Source of the DNA: Lineus longissimus
Lineage: Eukaryota; Nemertea; Pilidiophora; Heteronemertea; Lineidae
Reading direction: 5' to 3'
Assembly: GCF_910592395.1 (NCBI RefSeq)
Contig: NC_088323.1
Coordinates: 9,734,001 to 9,798,000, forward strand
DNA: 64,000 nucleotides
The position numbers and the translations under genes are program-made. The notes under the pieces were generated by a model that was given only the letters and a program-made list of their open reading frames with translations, was not told the DNA's origin and did no database searches. Below, piece by piece: positions 24,262 through 33,166 of this stretch (position 1 is the first letter of the stretch; every line of letters starts with the position of its first letter).

Positions 24262-24735
24262 AGAGGCTATGGCAAGCCGTTCGTCCAATAATTAAGAAAA
24301 CCTAGTTTTATTGAAAAAAACCTAGGTTTTTTAAGAAGAAAACATGGTTTTCTTCCCGAAAAGTGTGTTTTCAACAAGAAAACTAGGTTTTCTTCCATAA
24401 AACTAGGTTTTTCAAAAATAACTTATTCTTTTTAGATAAAGTGTAGGTTCCATGATTTCTCTTCAAAATCAAGTTTCGAAAAAAGAAAAAAACATGTTTT
24501 CATCCAGCCATTTGACTAATAATTAAAACAACCTAGTTTTTTTCATAAAAACCTGGTTTTCTTAAAAAAAAACCTAGTTTCGTTGAAGAAAACATGGTTT
24601 TTTTCCATGAAACTTGGTTTTTTAAGAAGAAAACCTAGTTTCGAAAGAAGAAAACCTGGTTTCGAAACAACCTAGTCTTTTTACCTCAGCACTCGCGTGG
24701 CTCCTTTGGGGCTCCCCTGCCATGCTTGGGCCAGT

Positions 24736-26447
24736 CCGGGACGCAAATTTTTTTTTTGCACGTTATTTTCCACACGTGCTTTTTCCTTCGACCAATCAGC
24801 GCTTTGTTTATGTTCTAATTTTATCCTCTGACCAAATCGATGATGTCATTTCTTCGGGAATTGCCCTCGGCAGTCTTCGGCGGTTCGCGGTGACATAAGT
24901 AGCCTCAGACACGTGCATTTGTTTTGATCGACAAAGGGGAATTCTACTAAGGGATGGGATGGGCAGATTTCAATGGACTGTGACTTAAACAAAGTCTGAG
25001 GCCAACCTCGTGAACAAGACCAAGCTTTGCTAACAAGACCACAGTTGTTGTGGGTTGTTGCCTAAATCATCAGCAACTCTCTTGAAGTGAAACCTCACCA
25101 ATAAGAGGAGCAAGAGTGACCTTTTTACTAAGCATTCACTGAAATCAAATGTGTGAATCAAACATAACACTGACTAATTGGTAATCAATTGTAATTTTTA
25201 TTACTTAACAGACTGCCATTGTATTTGTTGTTATCCTGAGCAGCCCTGAGCTAGGTTACATGTAAAATAAAACCAGAATTGTTACAAAAATACAAAGTAA
25301 ACCCATTTGTGAACAAGGTACTCATACTGCCATTAACAGATGAAGACGCAGAAAACCTGTAGCAGAATTACTGGCAGAATTACAGCTTAGCTGAATGGGT
25401 CTTCCCCAGTGCTTCATTATTTTGAACACACCTGACTAAATTATGCGGAGCTTTGCGCCTAGGAAGCACTTGGGAAGACAGCGGCGTGACAACCTGTTTC
25501 CTTTTTTTAGGCTTCACATTTTTTTAACATCAAGTTTACAGGGCCTACCACTCCCTAGGCGGTGTTTAGTGCCATCCATAACTTTCCTTCTCGCAAGGGC
25601 GGTGGGTTGGACACCAACTTGTATTCAATTTTCCTGTGTGTGTTTCGTATGTTTGGATAGGTTCTTTGAATCCGATACGTGCTTAGGCTTGTCTCTTCAA
25701 ATGACTTCAACCATGCCTTTGCTTCCTTTTCTGTTGACAGCTCCAAGCGAAATTTTGCTTTGAAAGATCCATCTTGTGTGCTCTCAAAACTGCAGACAGA
25801 GTGCCTGTAGCCATTTGGTAAAATACCCTGTGAGAAAAATAGCAAAAATTCAATACCGGTAGTACTGAGGCAGCACCTCTGTGCATCCCCATAGACCTAA
25901 CTGTGTGAGTCAGACTCCTATAGGGCCTACTATACATGCACATTTAACAAGACGCATCATAAGTCCCCTTTAGACCTATGTCTATGTCCACATTGTAAGA
26001 CTTGATGCTTGCTTTCTGCACTGGTGATTAAGTGCCCTGCCCAAGGAGACCAGCAACAAAGTTTGTGTTGTCTAGTATTACTTTTCCTACATACGATGTA
26101 TGCAGATGGATAATGTACAAAGCACTCTATCGAATATCACTGCGTATCGCTGTACGAAAAGTAGAAGTCAAAAAAGTGCCAGTTTCTCCAAATATTCTTC
26201 AACTTCCCACGGTTTAACCATGATGTATTGCATCTAAAAACCTAAAACTATCCTTAACCTACCTCTAAAACTGATGGGTTCGCCACTAATTGTTTTGGGC
26301 AGTGGTTACAGGTGACGATTACGTTGTCTGTCTAATTGATGCACAATGCCGGAGGATAAAATTAGAACAAAAACAAAGCGCTGATTGGTCGAAGGAAAAA
26401 GCACGTGTGGAAAATAGCGTGCAAAAAAAAATTTCGCGTCCGGGACG
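24736..26447. mobile_element. Nested TIR element (MULE-like?), copy 1
   Basis: Ends of about 100 bp pair 24740-24830 with 26355-26445, sharing CAAATTTTTTTTTTGCACG, ATTTTCCACACGTGCTTTTT and CTTCGACCAATCAGCGCTTT. The flanking direct repeat is GTCCGGGACG on both sides. A second copy lies inverted at 51104-53836 with GTCCGGGTGG on both sides. The interior holds a minus-strand transposase-like exon (25640-25845). Duplications of 8-10 bp fit Mutator-like elements or P elements; the precise duplication length is ambiguous. Confidence 0.6.
25640..25845 (-). pseudogene. Fragment of a transposon-associated ORF
   Basis: The minus-strand frame encodes GYRHSVCSFESTQDGSFKAK, LELSTEKEAKAWLKSFEE and then SLSTYRIQRTYPN. 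This pattern recurs at the N-terminus of many invertebrate transposon-derived proteins (recognised by eye, MULE-like suspected). Downstream the frame loses meaning. The same exon is present, split by an insertion, at about 51760-51920. Not a complete gene. Confidence 0.45.
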
Positions 26448-26755
26448 AGGTAAAAAGACTAGGTTTTGAAAATATCCTGGTCTTTTTTCATTAAAAACTT
26501 GGTTTTGAAAAAGAAATGCATATAACTTTGTTTTATTCCACAAAACATAGTTTTCTTCCATGAAACTAGGTTTTCTTGGAAGAAGCATAGGTTGATTTTA
26601 AAAACCAAGTTATCTTGTTAAAAAAACAGGTTTTTTAAAAGAAAACTAGGTTTTTTTAATCAACTTATGCTTCTTGCAAGAAAATCTAATTTCAGGTTCT
26701 TTTCAATAAAACTAGGTTTTCTTAATTATTGGACGAACGGCTTGCCATAAGAGGC

Positions 26756-27212
26756 GAACATAGAGGTAAAACAAACCTCTATCTCAACAGGTGTGGCGGG
26801 GATAGTAGTCCTAGGGCTGATAGCCCGCATTGCTAAATGTTTTGGTTAGGGTTAGCGGTACAATAGATCATGCTGCTTAATTGGTCAAATACAATGCTAC
26901 CGGACTATGACTCCAGGGGGACTATATCCGCTGTCACACCGGTACCACGGTACCTGAAATCAGTTACACATGATTTTGGCCTATATACTGTACTGAGTCC
27001 CGGGACGAGTGTGTATGCAGTAATACATGGTGTCTATACAGCGATGATCTACAATGGGTGATTTCAAAGTTGGTTTTGGTTTTGGCCGGGTCTATTTGGC
27101 AAGCCGCTCGCCGAACAGGCATCTTTTTGTCCTGTTTGGAGAGCCGCTTGCCAAACAGCACTAAAAAGCCACCCTGTTCGGCAAGCCGGGCTTGCCAAAC
27201 AGGGCAAAAATA
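26756..27212. other. Flank of the Polinton, rich in CTTGCCAAACAG inverted motifs
   Basis: No gene. Between 27095 and 27206 the motif family GGCAAGC/GCTTGCC plus AAACAG occurs several times in both orientations. A related piece (GAGCCGGGCTTGCCAAATAG) lies at 46621-46640 beyond the other end of the Polinton. This may be an older foldback repeat that the Polinton landed beside. Confidence 0.4.
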
Positions 27213-27218
27213 CTGGCC
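27213..27218. repeat. Target-site duplication CTGGCC, left
   Basis: CTGGCC immediately outside the left TIR, repeated exactly at 46332-46337. Six-bp duplications are the known signature of Polinton integration. Confidence 0.93.
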
Positions 27219-27389
27219 AGTAGTATATGGGCTACTTGGGGAAAATTATGAACTTTTGACCTAGTGACCTACTGACCTACTGACCTACTTTGTGTATGAG
27301 AAGTTTGAAAGTTGACCTGACCTAGTGACCTAGTTTGGATATGGTGTAAAATCTCCAGAGTGGGTCATGGCCTAGTAACCTACTTTGGA
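27219..27389 (+). repeat. Polinton left TIR (171 bp)
   Basis: Identical by eye to the reverse complement of 46161-46331. Built of GACCTACT/GACCTAGT units, so the inverse strand shows AGGTCA at 8-bp steps. After 27389 the two ends diverge (ATATAG here, CCTGAC on the other side). Confidence 0.93.
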
Positions 27390-27516
27390 TATAGTGAAAT
27401 ATCCAAAGTGGGTTATGACCATGGCCCATATTGGAGTAACGTTAAAATATCCAAAATAGGGTATGTAGAGGTCATGGTCACATCATCAAAGTAGAGTTTG
27501 AAGATCAGTGTTGCAA

Positions 27517-27561
27517 CTAGTTCAATCGTTCACAATTCTTCCCCAAGTAGCCCATGCTACT
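27517..27561 (-). repeat. Inverted second copy of the Polinton terminus inside the left end
   Basis: The reverse complement of 27539-27561 reads AGTAGCATGGGCTACTTGGG and so on, the terminal sequence with a 2-nt deletion and one change. Similarity continues to about 27517. The first 343 bp of the element thus look like a small unit with its own inverted ends. The right end lacks this copy. Confidence 0.7.
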
Positions 27562-27957
27562 GTTTTTTATTTTTTGTTAAAGCATTGTACATGATATAAA
27601 ATAATAAAAATGGCATTAGTAAAAACAAATAACCATAGCACAGCATGCATATTTTAAACATATTATACAAACCAAAAAGAGGAAAAGTATATTCCAACTT
27701 GCTTCTCTTTTCCTATCATGCACAAAAGTGATATTAATAATATTCCGATACTAGTCCATATATGATCAAGAGCTAAATAGTCTTCCAAATGCATTGTGTA
27801 GGCATTGTCCACAGGTAAATATTTACATGATAGTCTAAGTAATCCCATGCAAGTCTGTATGAAGTGCTAACAAATTTCACTCTGCAATCCTTTATGTTGG
27901 AAAAACAGTACTGTACACCTTTTTGAATGTTTCATACGCACATATCCATATATAGTC
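27562..27957. other. AT-rich left arm of the Polinton, no gene
   Basis: Sequence between the left terminal structures and the last minus-strand gene. No supported ORF. It probably holds the 3' UTR and polyadenylation region of the PC4-like gene. Confidence 0.4.
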
Positions 27958-29103
27958 TTACTGAATGTGGTCCGTTTTAAATCCTCCCGATGCAACAATG
28001 GCATTCTCTTTGTCTTCTTCTCCTTCCTCCTCCTCCTCATCAGCAACAATACCATCATCGTCATCGTCAGCCTTTTCAATCGACTTAATTTCAGCGATAA
28101 GTTCATCAGTCCAATCGTTAAAAGCTCTATTCAACAGATATCTTGGCGTGCGGTTTATTTCAATGCCCAACCCCAGTGCGGTTTCTGCCAGGCGAAGGGT
28201 GAAATAAAGAATACTGGTGCTCTTTTTCAGGTTGTCTAGATGATTCCTTCGAATCTGTTTCTGACATTCAGCAAAGTCTTCCTGCATGCAGCAAACATGA
28301 TCTGTTTGACTAGGCCAATCATTCAGGCATCCATCACACTCAAGATCCACGAAACCTTGACCGATCTTTGAAAGGTACAGCCCTAGTACCTGAATAGTGA
28401 GTCGACCGAGTGGAGTTATTTTCAATGAATCCTCACATGTGTGTTCTTTAAACTTGCTCGACATTTCCCTCCATTGAGGGACGCTCAGGAACACACCACA
28501 TTTAGTCGGCCTGAAAAGAGTTGCTTGCGATTTTTCGGAATCTTTCTCAGGATCGTTGTCATTGCTGATGAAAAAACGGCGAATGTCAACATTCATTTTA
28601 TTGTTAAAGAACCTCGTTTGAACAAATATGTGGTCCTCCAGAGTCCAACGTTCCTCATGACTTTCGACGATCCTTTTATCGATGGTATCCACGAGATTCT
28701 TCAGATTCAGGAAACCCGTTTTACTGAGACGGATCCATTTTGTACCATAGGAGAATGTAACACCTCTTTCATCGGATCGGATCCGCAATTCAGTCTCTTG
28801 TTCTACACGACTCGAGCATTGTGGCAGCATTTCTTTTTCCCTCTCATTGAACGGAGTACGCGCTGCAGCTTTCCTTGCCTTCTTTGGTGCACTAGGAGCG
28901 TTTGAGAGATCGAGGACTGTAGACCGTACCCCTCTTCGCCTGGTTACTTTCGGAGTTTCCATGATTGTTTCATTCTTCGCAGGTGACTTGGTCTGGGTGG
29001 ACGTTACTTTATCCATTTCAGCGTTGTTTTTGTGGTTTTTGTTGGTAGTTTGGTTCTCCATTCTCTTGCACTTGCAGGTTTTGAAGTGAATGTGAGCACT
29101 CAT
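27958..29103 (-). CDS. Polinton PC4/Sub1-like ssDNA-binding protein, 381 aa
   Basis: Minus-strand ORF with ATG at 29103. The N-terminus (1-90) is basic and Ser/Thr-rich, with RRRGVR and KKARKAAAR stretches that could be nuclear signals. Residues about 158-220 match the PC4/Sub1 fold pattern: HIFVQTRFFNNKMNVDIRRF, a loop longer than usual, then RPTKCGVFLSVPQWREM. These correspond to the VDIREY...KPGRKGISL...QW signature of PC4. Residues 220-335 are helical with Cys residues (CDGCLNDW, CCMQEDFAEC), and the C-terminus is strongly acidic. PC4-family proteins bind single-stranded DNA and act in transcription and repair. Inference: it protects or organises replication intermediates of the protein-primed polymerase, or drives late transcription. 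First gene from the left TIR. Confidence 0.68.
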   Translation of the reverse strand: MSAHIHFKTCKCKRMENQTTNKNHKNNAEMDKVTSTQTKSPAKNETIMETPKVTRRRGVRSTVLDLSNAPSAPKKARKAAARTPFNEREKEMLPQCSSRVEQETELRIRSDERGVTFSYGTKWIRLSKTGFLNLKNLVDTIDKRIVESHEERWTLEDHIFVQTRFFNNKMNVDIRRFFISNDNDPEKDSEKSQATLFRPTKCGVFLSVPQWREMSSKFKEHTCEDSLKITPLGRLTIQVLGLYLSKIGQGFVDLECDGCLNDWPSQTDHVCCMQEDFAECQKQIRRNHLDNLKKSTSILYFTLRLAETALGLGIEINRTPRYLLNRAFNDWTDELIAEIKSIEKADDDDDGIVADEEEEEGEEDKENAIVASGGFKTDHIQ

Positions 29104-29253
29104 GGCGTTTTGTCCTTATATATTGCACGTGACTGATGAAAGAGTGATTGTGATTGGTCGACGTCATTCGGGTAACGAATTGTGATTGGTTGCTGTTAAT
29201 GAGGTCAGTAGAACAAAGATTGACCTCATTCATATAAGTCCTTGACCTTGAAA

Positions 29254-29673
29254 CTATTTCACACTAGTTGCAATCGATAACTGATTCCTAAGTTCTGAGG
29301 AGATTTTATGATCAGGGTTTTGTCCTTGTTGACATGTCCTGTAATACGAATCATAATATTCAGCAATTCCACCTTGTCCTTCTACAAAACTTAGAAGCAA
29401 TGTTATGGCTTCTGCCGATAAATGAAGAATCCTCCAAACTTCAGGTGGTATGTTTATCTTTTTTTCACCATCATCGATCTGAATCCTTATTTGCTCCTTT
29501 TCCTTCCAAATTGCGAGGATGATCTTCGGTGTTAAGTACAAAACCATACTTGCGGACTTCTGTTTAGACCTGGCCTCAGCTTTCTGTTTCTTTTTCCCAT
29601 CATTATGTTGTTCTTCCTCCATCATCACTTCAACTGAGCGTTTATCGTTCCAAGTTAACTGAGCTTGTGCCAT
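29254..29673 (-). CDS. Polinton small protein with degenerate PC4-like segment, 139 aa
   Basis: ORF with ATG at 29673, 150 bp upstream of the larger PC4-like gene. Residues 1-43 are charged (KKKQKAEARSKQKS). Residues 44-95 show strand, strand, then INIPPEVWRILHLSAEAI, which follows the beta-beta-beta-helix order and the W position of PC4 (GISLxxxQWxxLK). It lacks the long loop and the DIR motif, so the match is weaker. The C-terminal part (100-139) contains EYYDSYYRTCQQ and no known domain. Two neighbouring PC4-like proteins of different size suggest duplication and divergence, or that only the large one keeps the ssDNA function. Confidence 0.58.
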   Translation of the reverse strand: MAQAQLTWNDKRSVEVMMEEEQHNDGKKKQKAEARSKQKSASMVLYLTPKIILAIWKEKEQIRIQIDDGEKKINIPPEVWRILHLSAEAITLLLSFVEGQGGIAEYYDSYYRTCQQGQNPDHKISSELRNQLSIATSVK

Positions 29674-29768
29674 GACCTAGTGCCTAATATCCAACTATCA
29701 ACAGACATATTCATTTTATATAATTTTCATAAGCATTTCTTTGCTTTGATTGGTTGTTGATAACAGAA

Positions 29769-30221
29769 TTATGCAAATGTTCTCTTTAGAAACCTTACAA
29801 CCTTTTTATCATTAATTTCAAGATCATTTCGAAATCCGGATAAGATGTTCTTTAGAGAGTAACCTAGTGATTTTTTCACCAAGAAGTACAGACAGTATTG
29901 ACCGCAAAGCAATGAGAAAGGATATTGTAAAACTTTGCTGGAGTATGTCCACCAGGAAGTATTTCTCTTTAAAAATTTAACGATGAGTTTACTTCTTGGC
30001 GGTAAACCATACGAATCAAAGAATGTTGCCTTGCACTTACCATCGAACCATATAGCTAACCAGTGTTCACCTTCTTTTCTCATTGGATGTGTATTAATTA
30101 TGTATGCTGAAGGATAACTATCAACAAATGTAGGTATCTGATCTAGGGCATACACACCTTTGAAATATTTTCGCAATTTCGGGTGTAATTTTGCTACTTT
30201 AATCAAATCTAAAGTATTCAT
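29769..30221 (-). CDS. PRO: Polinton adenain-like cysteine protease (PRO)
   Basis: 150 aa, ATG at 30221 overlapping the capsid gene stop by 4 nt (ATGA). Family C5/Ulp1-type features: catalytic His in GEHWLAIW (H53), the acidic partner in TFFDSYG (D69), and the nucleophile in LLCGQYCLYF (C110, aligned with GLFC of adenain). The length is a little below adenovirus protease (about 200 aa), as usual for Polintons. In adenoviruses the homologue cleaves capsid and core precursors during maturation. Here the substrates would be the capsid and the basic core-like proteins upstream. All catalytic residues are present. Co-transcription with the major capsid gene is suggested by the overlap. Confidence 0.88.
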   Translation of the reverse strand: MNTLDLIKVAKLHPKLRKYFKGVYALDQIPTFVDSYPSAYIINTHPMRKEGEHWLAIWFDGKCKATFFDSYGLPPRSKLIVKFLKRNTSWWTYSSKVLQYPFSLLCGQYCLYFLVKKSLGYSLKNILSGFRNDLEINDKKVVRFLKRTFA

Positions 30222-31525
30222 TGGAAATCCTTGATGATATTTCTTGCACGATCAATTTCTATTACGTTATCGAATTCGGCATAGACATAAACGGATGTAG
30301 TTTCTGTCAAAGCCTCCTCAAATTTCAGATCTAGTCGAAGGTTTCCCTCTTTTACTAGATGAACATGATCACCATCCTCTTTATCTGGTGACAAGTCAAA
30401 AACCCAAAGACTGTACCCTTTTCTGAAACTTTCTCTTGTAATATCGTTGCCAATATCGTCGTGAACCTTTCCAGTATCTGTAAACAATGTCATGTATGAT
30501 CTGATGTATCTATTATTTGTTCCAAAAGATGGTGTCAATGGTTGTGCAGGATATGTGCGACTATTTGCTTCAACGCTTATGAAATTAAGATTATTGTGTT
30601 TAAGATTGAATGGATTTTTATTCTTTGCACCCACCAATGCAGCATTATCTGTCATGAAAACAATTACTCGCCTTGGTACTTGACCTAAATATACGTTATC
30701 TCGAGTCACAGTTTGCGTGCCCGCATTAACTGAGAATGTTTTCACCTCAACTCTTCTAATGGGGTACTTAGCATTACTGGTATTAAGAGCTTTTGCATGG
30801 GCGGTTAATACAGCAGGGTTAGGCTTGACTTGTTGAACAAGAAGAACAGCTTTCTTTATTTTTGTCACTTCAGTGCCTACATCAGACATGAGGTTGAAAT
30901 TATTCTTTGTACGATTCAATCTTAATTTCAAATCTACACCATTCAGCAAGTAACGACTCTGATGACATAAATCAAGGTGTAACCTTCCAAACATGTCTAA
31001 CTGTCTGCTTTTCGCTATAAATTTTGCTCTTGTTTTGAAACCGCCATTAGTGTCTGCTCCGGCTGGGTCGTTTTTCTCAAATTTGCCAGGGTCATCGGCA
31101 AACCAAAGTGCCGATTGTAGCTGACTCCTCTTTGCCTCTAGACCGTACGATAATAAGGTTTCTATGTAGGCTCTGTATGGGTAAGTGTTGTTAGAGGACG
31201 TGACTAATTGACCATTTAATGACAGGTCAATCTGACTAAATAAGGAATGAAAAAAATAGTTGACTGGTCCAACCTTTTCATTTTCATCCAAGTTAGTGCC
31301 ATCGCTTTTGGTGACTTTCACCTCCAGATAAAGGTACGTTTTAGCCAAATCGATGTACTCATCACCACGATTAGAGATGAAAAATTCTATTGGCGTATCA
31401 TCATCTAATGACCCCAAAGGTAGATATTCAACATGCTGCGCTTTTTCAATGCTAGTCAGCGTTGGTGGGAGGGAAAATAGTTCCAGTTCGGATTTTGTGC
31501 ACTCACAGGATCCAACACTGATCAT
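30218..31525 (-). CDS. MCP: Polinton major capsid protein, double jelly-roll (MCP)
   Basis: 435 aa from the ATG at 31525 (the frame is open a little further upstream, but only from a TTG). The protein is the family often listed in invertebrate genomes as 'F54H12.2-like', now known as the Polinton major capsid protein. Diagnostic stretches: PIEFFISNRGDEYIDLAKTY near residue 45, QIDLSLNGQLV, YPYRAYIETLLSYG, then QSRYLLNGVDLKLRLNR in the middle. A second beta-rich half contains RRVIVFMTDNAALVG, FDLSPDKEDG and a final VYAEFDNVIEIDRARNI. The length suits the family (about 430-650). Known: these fold as a double jelly roll forming hexon-like trimers. The gene follows the basic core-like gene by 10 bp and overlaps PRO by 4 nt. 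It is unbroken. Confidence 0.92.
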   Translation of the reverse strand: MISVGSCECTKSELELFSLPPTLTSIEKAQHVEYLPLGSLDDDTPIEFFISNRGDEYIDLAKTYLYLEVKVTKSDGTNLDENEKVGPVNYFFHSLFSQIDLSLNGQLVTSSNNTYPYRAYIETLLSYGLEAKRSQLQSALWFADDPGKFEKNDPAGADTNGGFKTRAKFIAKSRQLDMFGRLHLDLCHQSRYLLNGVDLKLRLNRTKNNFNLMSDVGTEVTKIKKAVLLVQQVKPNPAVLTAHAKALNTSNAKYPIRRVEVKTFSVNAGTQTVTRDNVYLGQVPRRVIVFMTDNAALVGAKNKNPFNLKHNNLNFISVEANSRTYPAQPLTPSFGTNNRYIRSYMTLFTDTGKVHDDIGNDITRESFRKGYSLWVFDLSPDKEDGDHVHLVKEGNLRLDLKFEEALTETTSVYVYAEFDNVIEIDRARNIIKDFQ

Positions 31526-31535
31526 TTTGACAGTC

Positions 31536-31976
31536 TTATTCAAATATGTCTGCCGACGATTTTGTTGATCTTCTCCGTCGCTTCGCCTGTCTCAGACTGG
31601 ATGCAGAAGTCTTTGCTTTCCTCTTTTTATTAGAAGCCTTTGTATTACCCTGAGACATTTCCTGAACCGAGGAAAGTACATTTCGACCTATATTCTTCCC
31701 AGCTTCAATTGCTCTCTGTTTTGCAGCCTGTTTTAGGTTTCGACCCTTTAGCAGATCTCCGGCAAACTGTGCACCTGACTGAAGGAGAGATTTTCCTGCC
31801 GATTTGGCAGCTGATTTAAGCATTGGTATGGCCATTTTTGCCAGACCTGAGAATAAACCCCCTATGCCATGTCCTCGCTGTACAGGGGCACCCATAAACA
31901 CAGGGAATCCACCACTACCTTTTTGGGTGTAATGTGCATCATAACAATGAGGGTCACAAATATAAACCTTTCTCAT
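31536..31976 (-). CDS. Polinton basic core/membrane-active-like protein, 146 aa
   Basis: ATG at 31976, 10 bp before the MCP start and 48 bp after the penton-like gene. Residues about 34-75 form an alanine-rich amphipathic segment (GGLFSGLAKMAIPMLKSAAK) and the tail is strongly basic (KKRKAKTS, KRRRRSTKSS). The layout recalls the adenovirus pVI/pX type of precursor: an amphipathic membrane-lytic part plus a DNA-binding tail, often with a protease site after a GG pair. GSGGF and GIGG stretches near the N-terminus could serve as such sites. Inference only. Position inside the capsid gene cluster supports a virion role. Confidence 0.65.
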   Translation of the reverse strand: MRKVYICDPHCYDAHYTQKGSGGFPVFMGAPVQRGHGIGGLFSGLAKMAIPMLKSAAKSAGKSLLQSGAQFAGDLLKGRNLKQAAKQRAIEAGKNIGRNVLSSVQEMSQGNTKASNKKRKAKTSASSLRQAKRRRRSTKSSADIFE

Positions 31977-32024
31977 ATTTTTTGTTTGCGCCTGAAGTGA
32001 AGTAGAACATCAACTCTGCCTTTC

Positions 32025-32783
32025 TCAAATGGTATGGTCACCTGTGTCACTCCTTATATCTATTTCGATTGTCTCAAATGTAGACTTGCTGACAGAGAAA
32101 TAATGAATATTTTTATATGACTTGCGAATACTCTCATCCTCTTTACCTTCAGCACATACAGTTCTGAGTAAAGGTGTCAATACATCTCCCACCAGTTGAT
32201 ATTGTAATACATCGCTATACACGTACATATCATGAAAATGTCTGAGTATATCTGCTTGATAGGGAGCGGTTGTGTTCTCGTTAAGGGCAATATTGTCTTG
32301 ATGAAACCCTAACATATGAGACAGTGGTGATGGTAATAGTATCAGTCTACCTTCTGGGAGTACAAAACTAACTTTTTTTGCAACCCTGTCATAGTTGAGA
32401 AAAAAATGTGTATCTTGTTGAACGCTAGTGAGTGCACTTTGAATTTTGAGATTCATTTCCATTACCAATTTGTTGATGTCATTATAGTATTTGATTGGAA
32501 CTGTTAATGTTTTCCATGTCATGGGTATTTTTCCAGTCTTGGGGTCAGGATCGTCACTGGAAGGGATGTAAATACGAAAATTGTTGTTGGAAAGGTTGAT
32601 ATTACTCCACGTGTGTGGATATTGAAACTCGGCTAATCCTACTTCCCAATTTTCAGTTGAATCTAATCGTATAGCAGTGCTCAGCTTTGTAGTGTAGTGT
32701 CCAATTGTATTATCAGGGAAATACTTTAACGAACTATTGCAGGGTAATGAAACATAGAAGTGGTCATTCGTAAAAGCTGCCAT
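32025..32783 (-). CDS. Polinton minor capsid (penton-like) protein, 252 aa
   Basis: ATG at 32783. It opens FYVSLPCNSSLKYFPDNTIG and YTTKLSTAIRL, continues with WEVGLAEFQYPHTWSNI, and has LPSPLSHMLGFHQDNIAL and MYVYSDVLQYQLVGD in the second half. This is the conserved Polinton minor capsid protein, reported to have a single jelly roll and to form pentons at the vertices. The length (about 250) is normal for the family. It lies directly upstream of the core-like and MCP genes on the same strand. No breaks. Confidence 0.88.
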   Translation of the reverse strand: MAAFTNDHFYVSLPCNSSLKYFPDNTIGHYTTKLSTAIRLDSTENWEVGLAEFQYPHTWSNINLSNNNFRIYIPSSDDPDPKTGKIPMTWKTLTVPIKYYNDINKLVMEMNLKIQSALTSVQQDTHFFLNYDRVAKKVSFVLPEGRLILLPSPLSHMLGFHQDNIALNENTTAPYQADILRHFHDMYVYSDVLQYQLVGDVLTPLLRTVCAEGKEDESIRKSYKNIHYFSVSKSTFETIEIDIRSDTGDHTI

Positions 32784-32902
32784 GTTATTTCAATTGGAAA
32801 AGGTATTCCTTTGCAGAGGATGATGATTATTTTCAGTAGGAAACGACGGGTTTGGTAACAGATAGCCTAGACAGCTGCATAGAAGAGATATCCACAGGTT
32901 AC

Positions 32903-33166
32903 TCAGTCACCATTTGCAAATGCAATGTTAAAAAGAGCTGTGATGACAACGATATAAATGATCACAACTTGAGTAAAGAATATTATTTCTGGTTTTGGAA
33001 CATTATGCCCAAAAATAATCCAGTTTTTGTGCCGTGAAGTCACCGATTGTCGATCTTCACCCTTGTCTACTTCGTCTTCTCTTTCTACTTCAGACAGAGG
33101 TGTATTTCTTTCTATATTTCCATCGGAAAGTTCAATTGACATTTTTTTTAGGCAAGATATCTTCAT
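32903..33166 (-). CDS. Polinton small single-pass membrane protein, 87 aa
   Basis: The ATG at 33166 overlaps the integrase stop by 4 nt (ATGA). Residues 1-57 are charged and hydrophilic; residues about 58-82 form one hydrophobic segment (IIFFTQVVIIYIVVITALF). Short tail-anchored proteins of this kind occur beside the integrase or capsid genes in other Polintons and adintoviruses (recognised by type, not by a named family). The 4-nt overlap argues that it is translated from the same message. Role unknown; virion membrane contact is one idea. Confidence 0.62.
   Translation of the reverse strand: MKISCLKKMSIELSDGNIERNTPLSEVEREDEVDKGEDRQSVTSRHKNWIIFGHNVPKPEIIFFTQVVIIYIVVITALFNIAFANGD

Larger units (their letters stand above)
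24268..26749. mobile_element. TATGGCAAGC-family element, copy A, complete with 6-bp duplication
   Basis: The TIRs start TATGGCAAGCCGTTCGTCC and continue into AATAATTAAGAAAACCTAG. They pair 24268-24305 with 26712-26749. The direct repeat AGAGGC flanks the element (24262-24267 and 26750-26755). Both arms (24290-24690 and 26450-26740) are packed with AAACCTAGTTTT/AAACTAGGTTTT-type runs and pair over long stretches. The centre is a second, nested TIR element (24736-26447). No transposase of its own. The 6-bp duplication and TAY...RTA ends would suit the IS3EU superfamily, and 6 bp is also used by Polintons and Dada; the assignment is open. Confidence 0.8.

Noticed and set aside
27072-27206. GGCAAGC/CTTGCC motifs beside the Polinton taken as part of its TIR
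   Set aside because: They lie outside the exact 6-bp duplication, so they belong to the target region.
28441-28905. 154-codon plus-strand ORF inside the PC4-like gene
   Set aside because: It is a shadow of the minus-strand gene, with no domain and low-complexity content.
31525-31543. Longer start of the major capsid protein at 31543
   Set aside because: The extra codons begin with TTG. The ATG at 31525 is the first plausible start in a eukaryotic context and leaves a 10-bp gap to the upstream gene.
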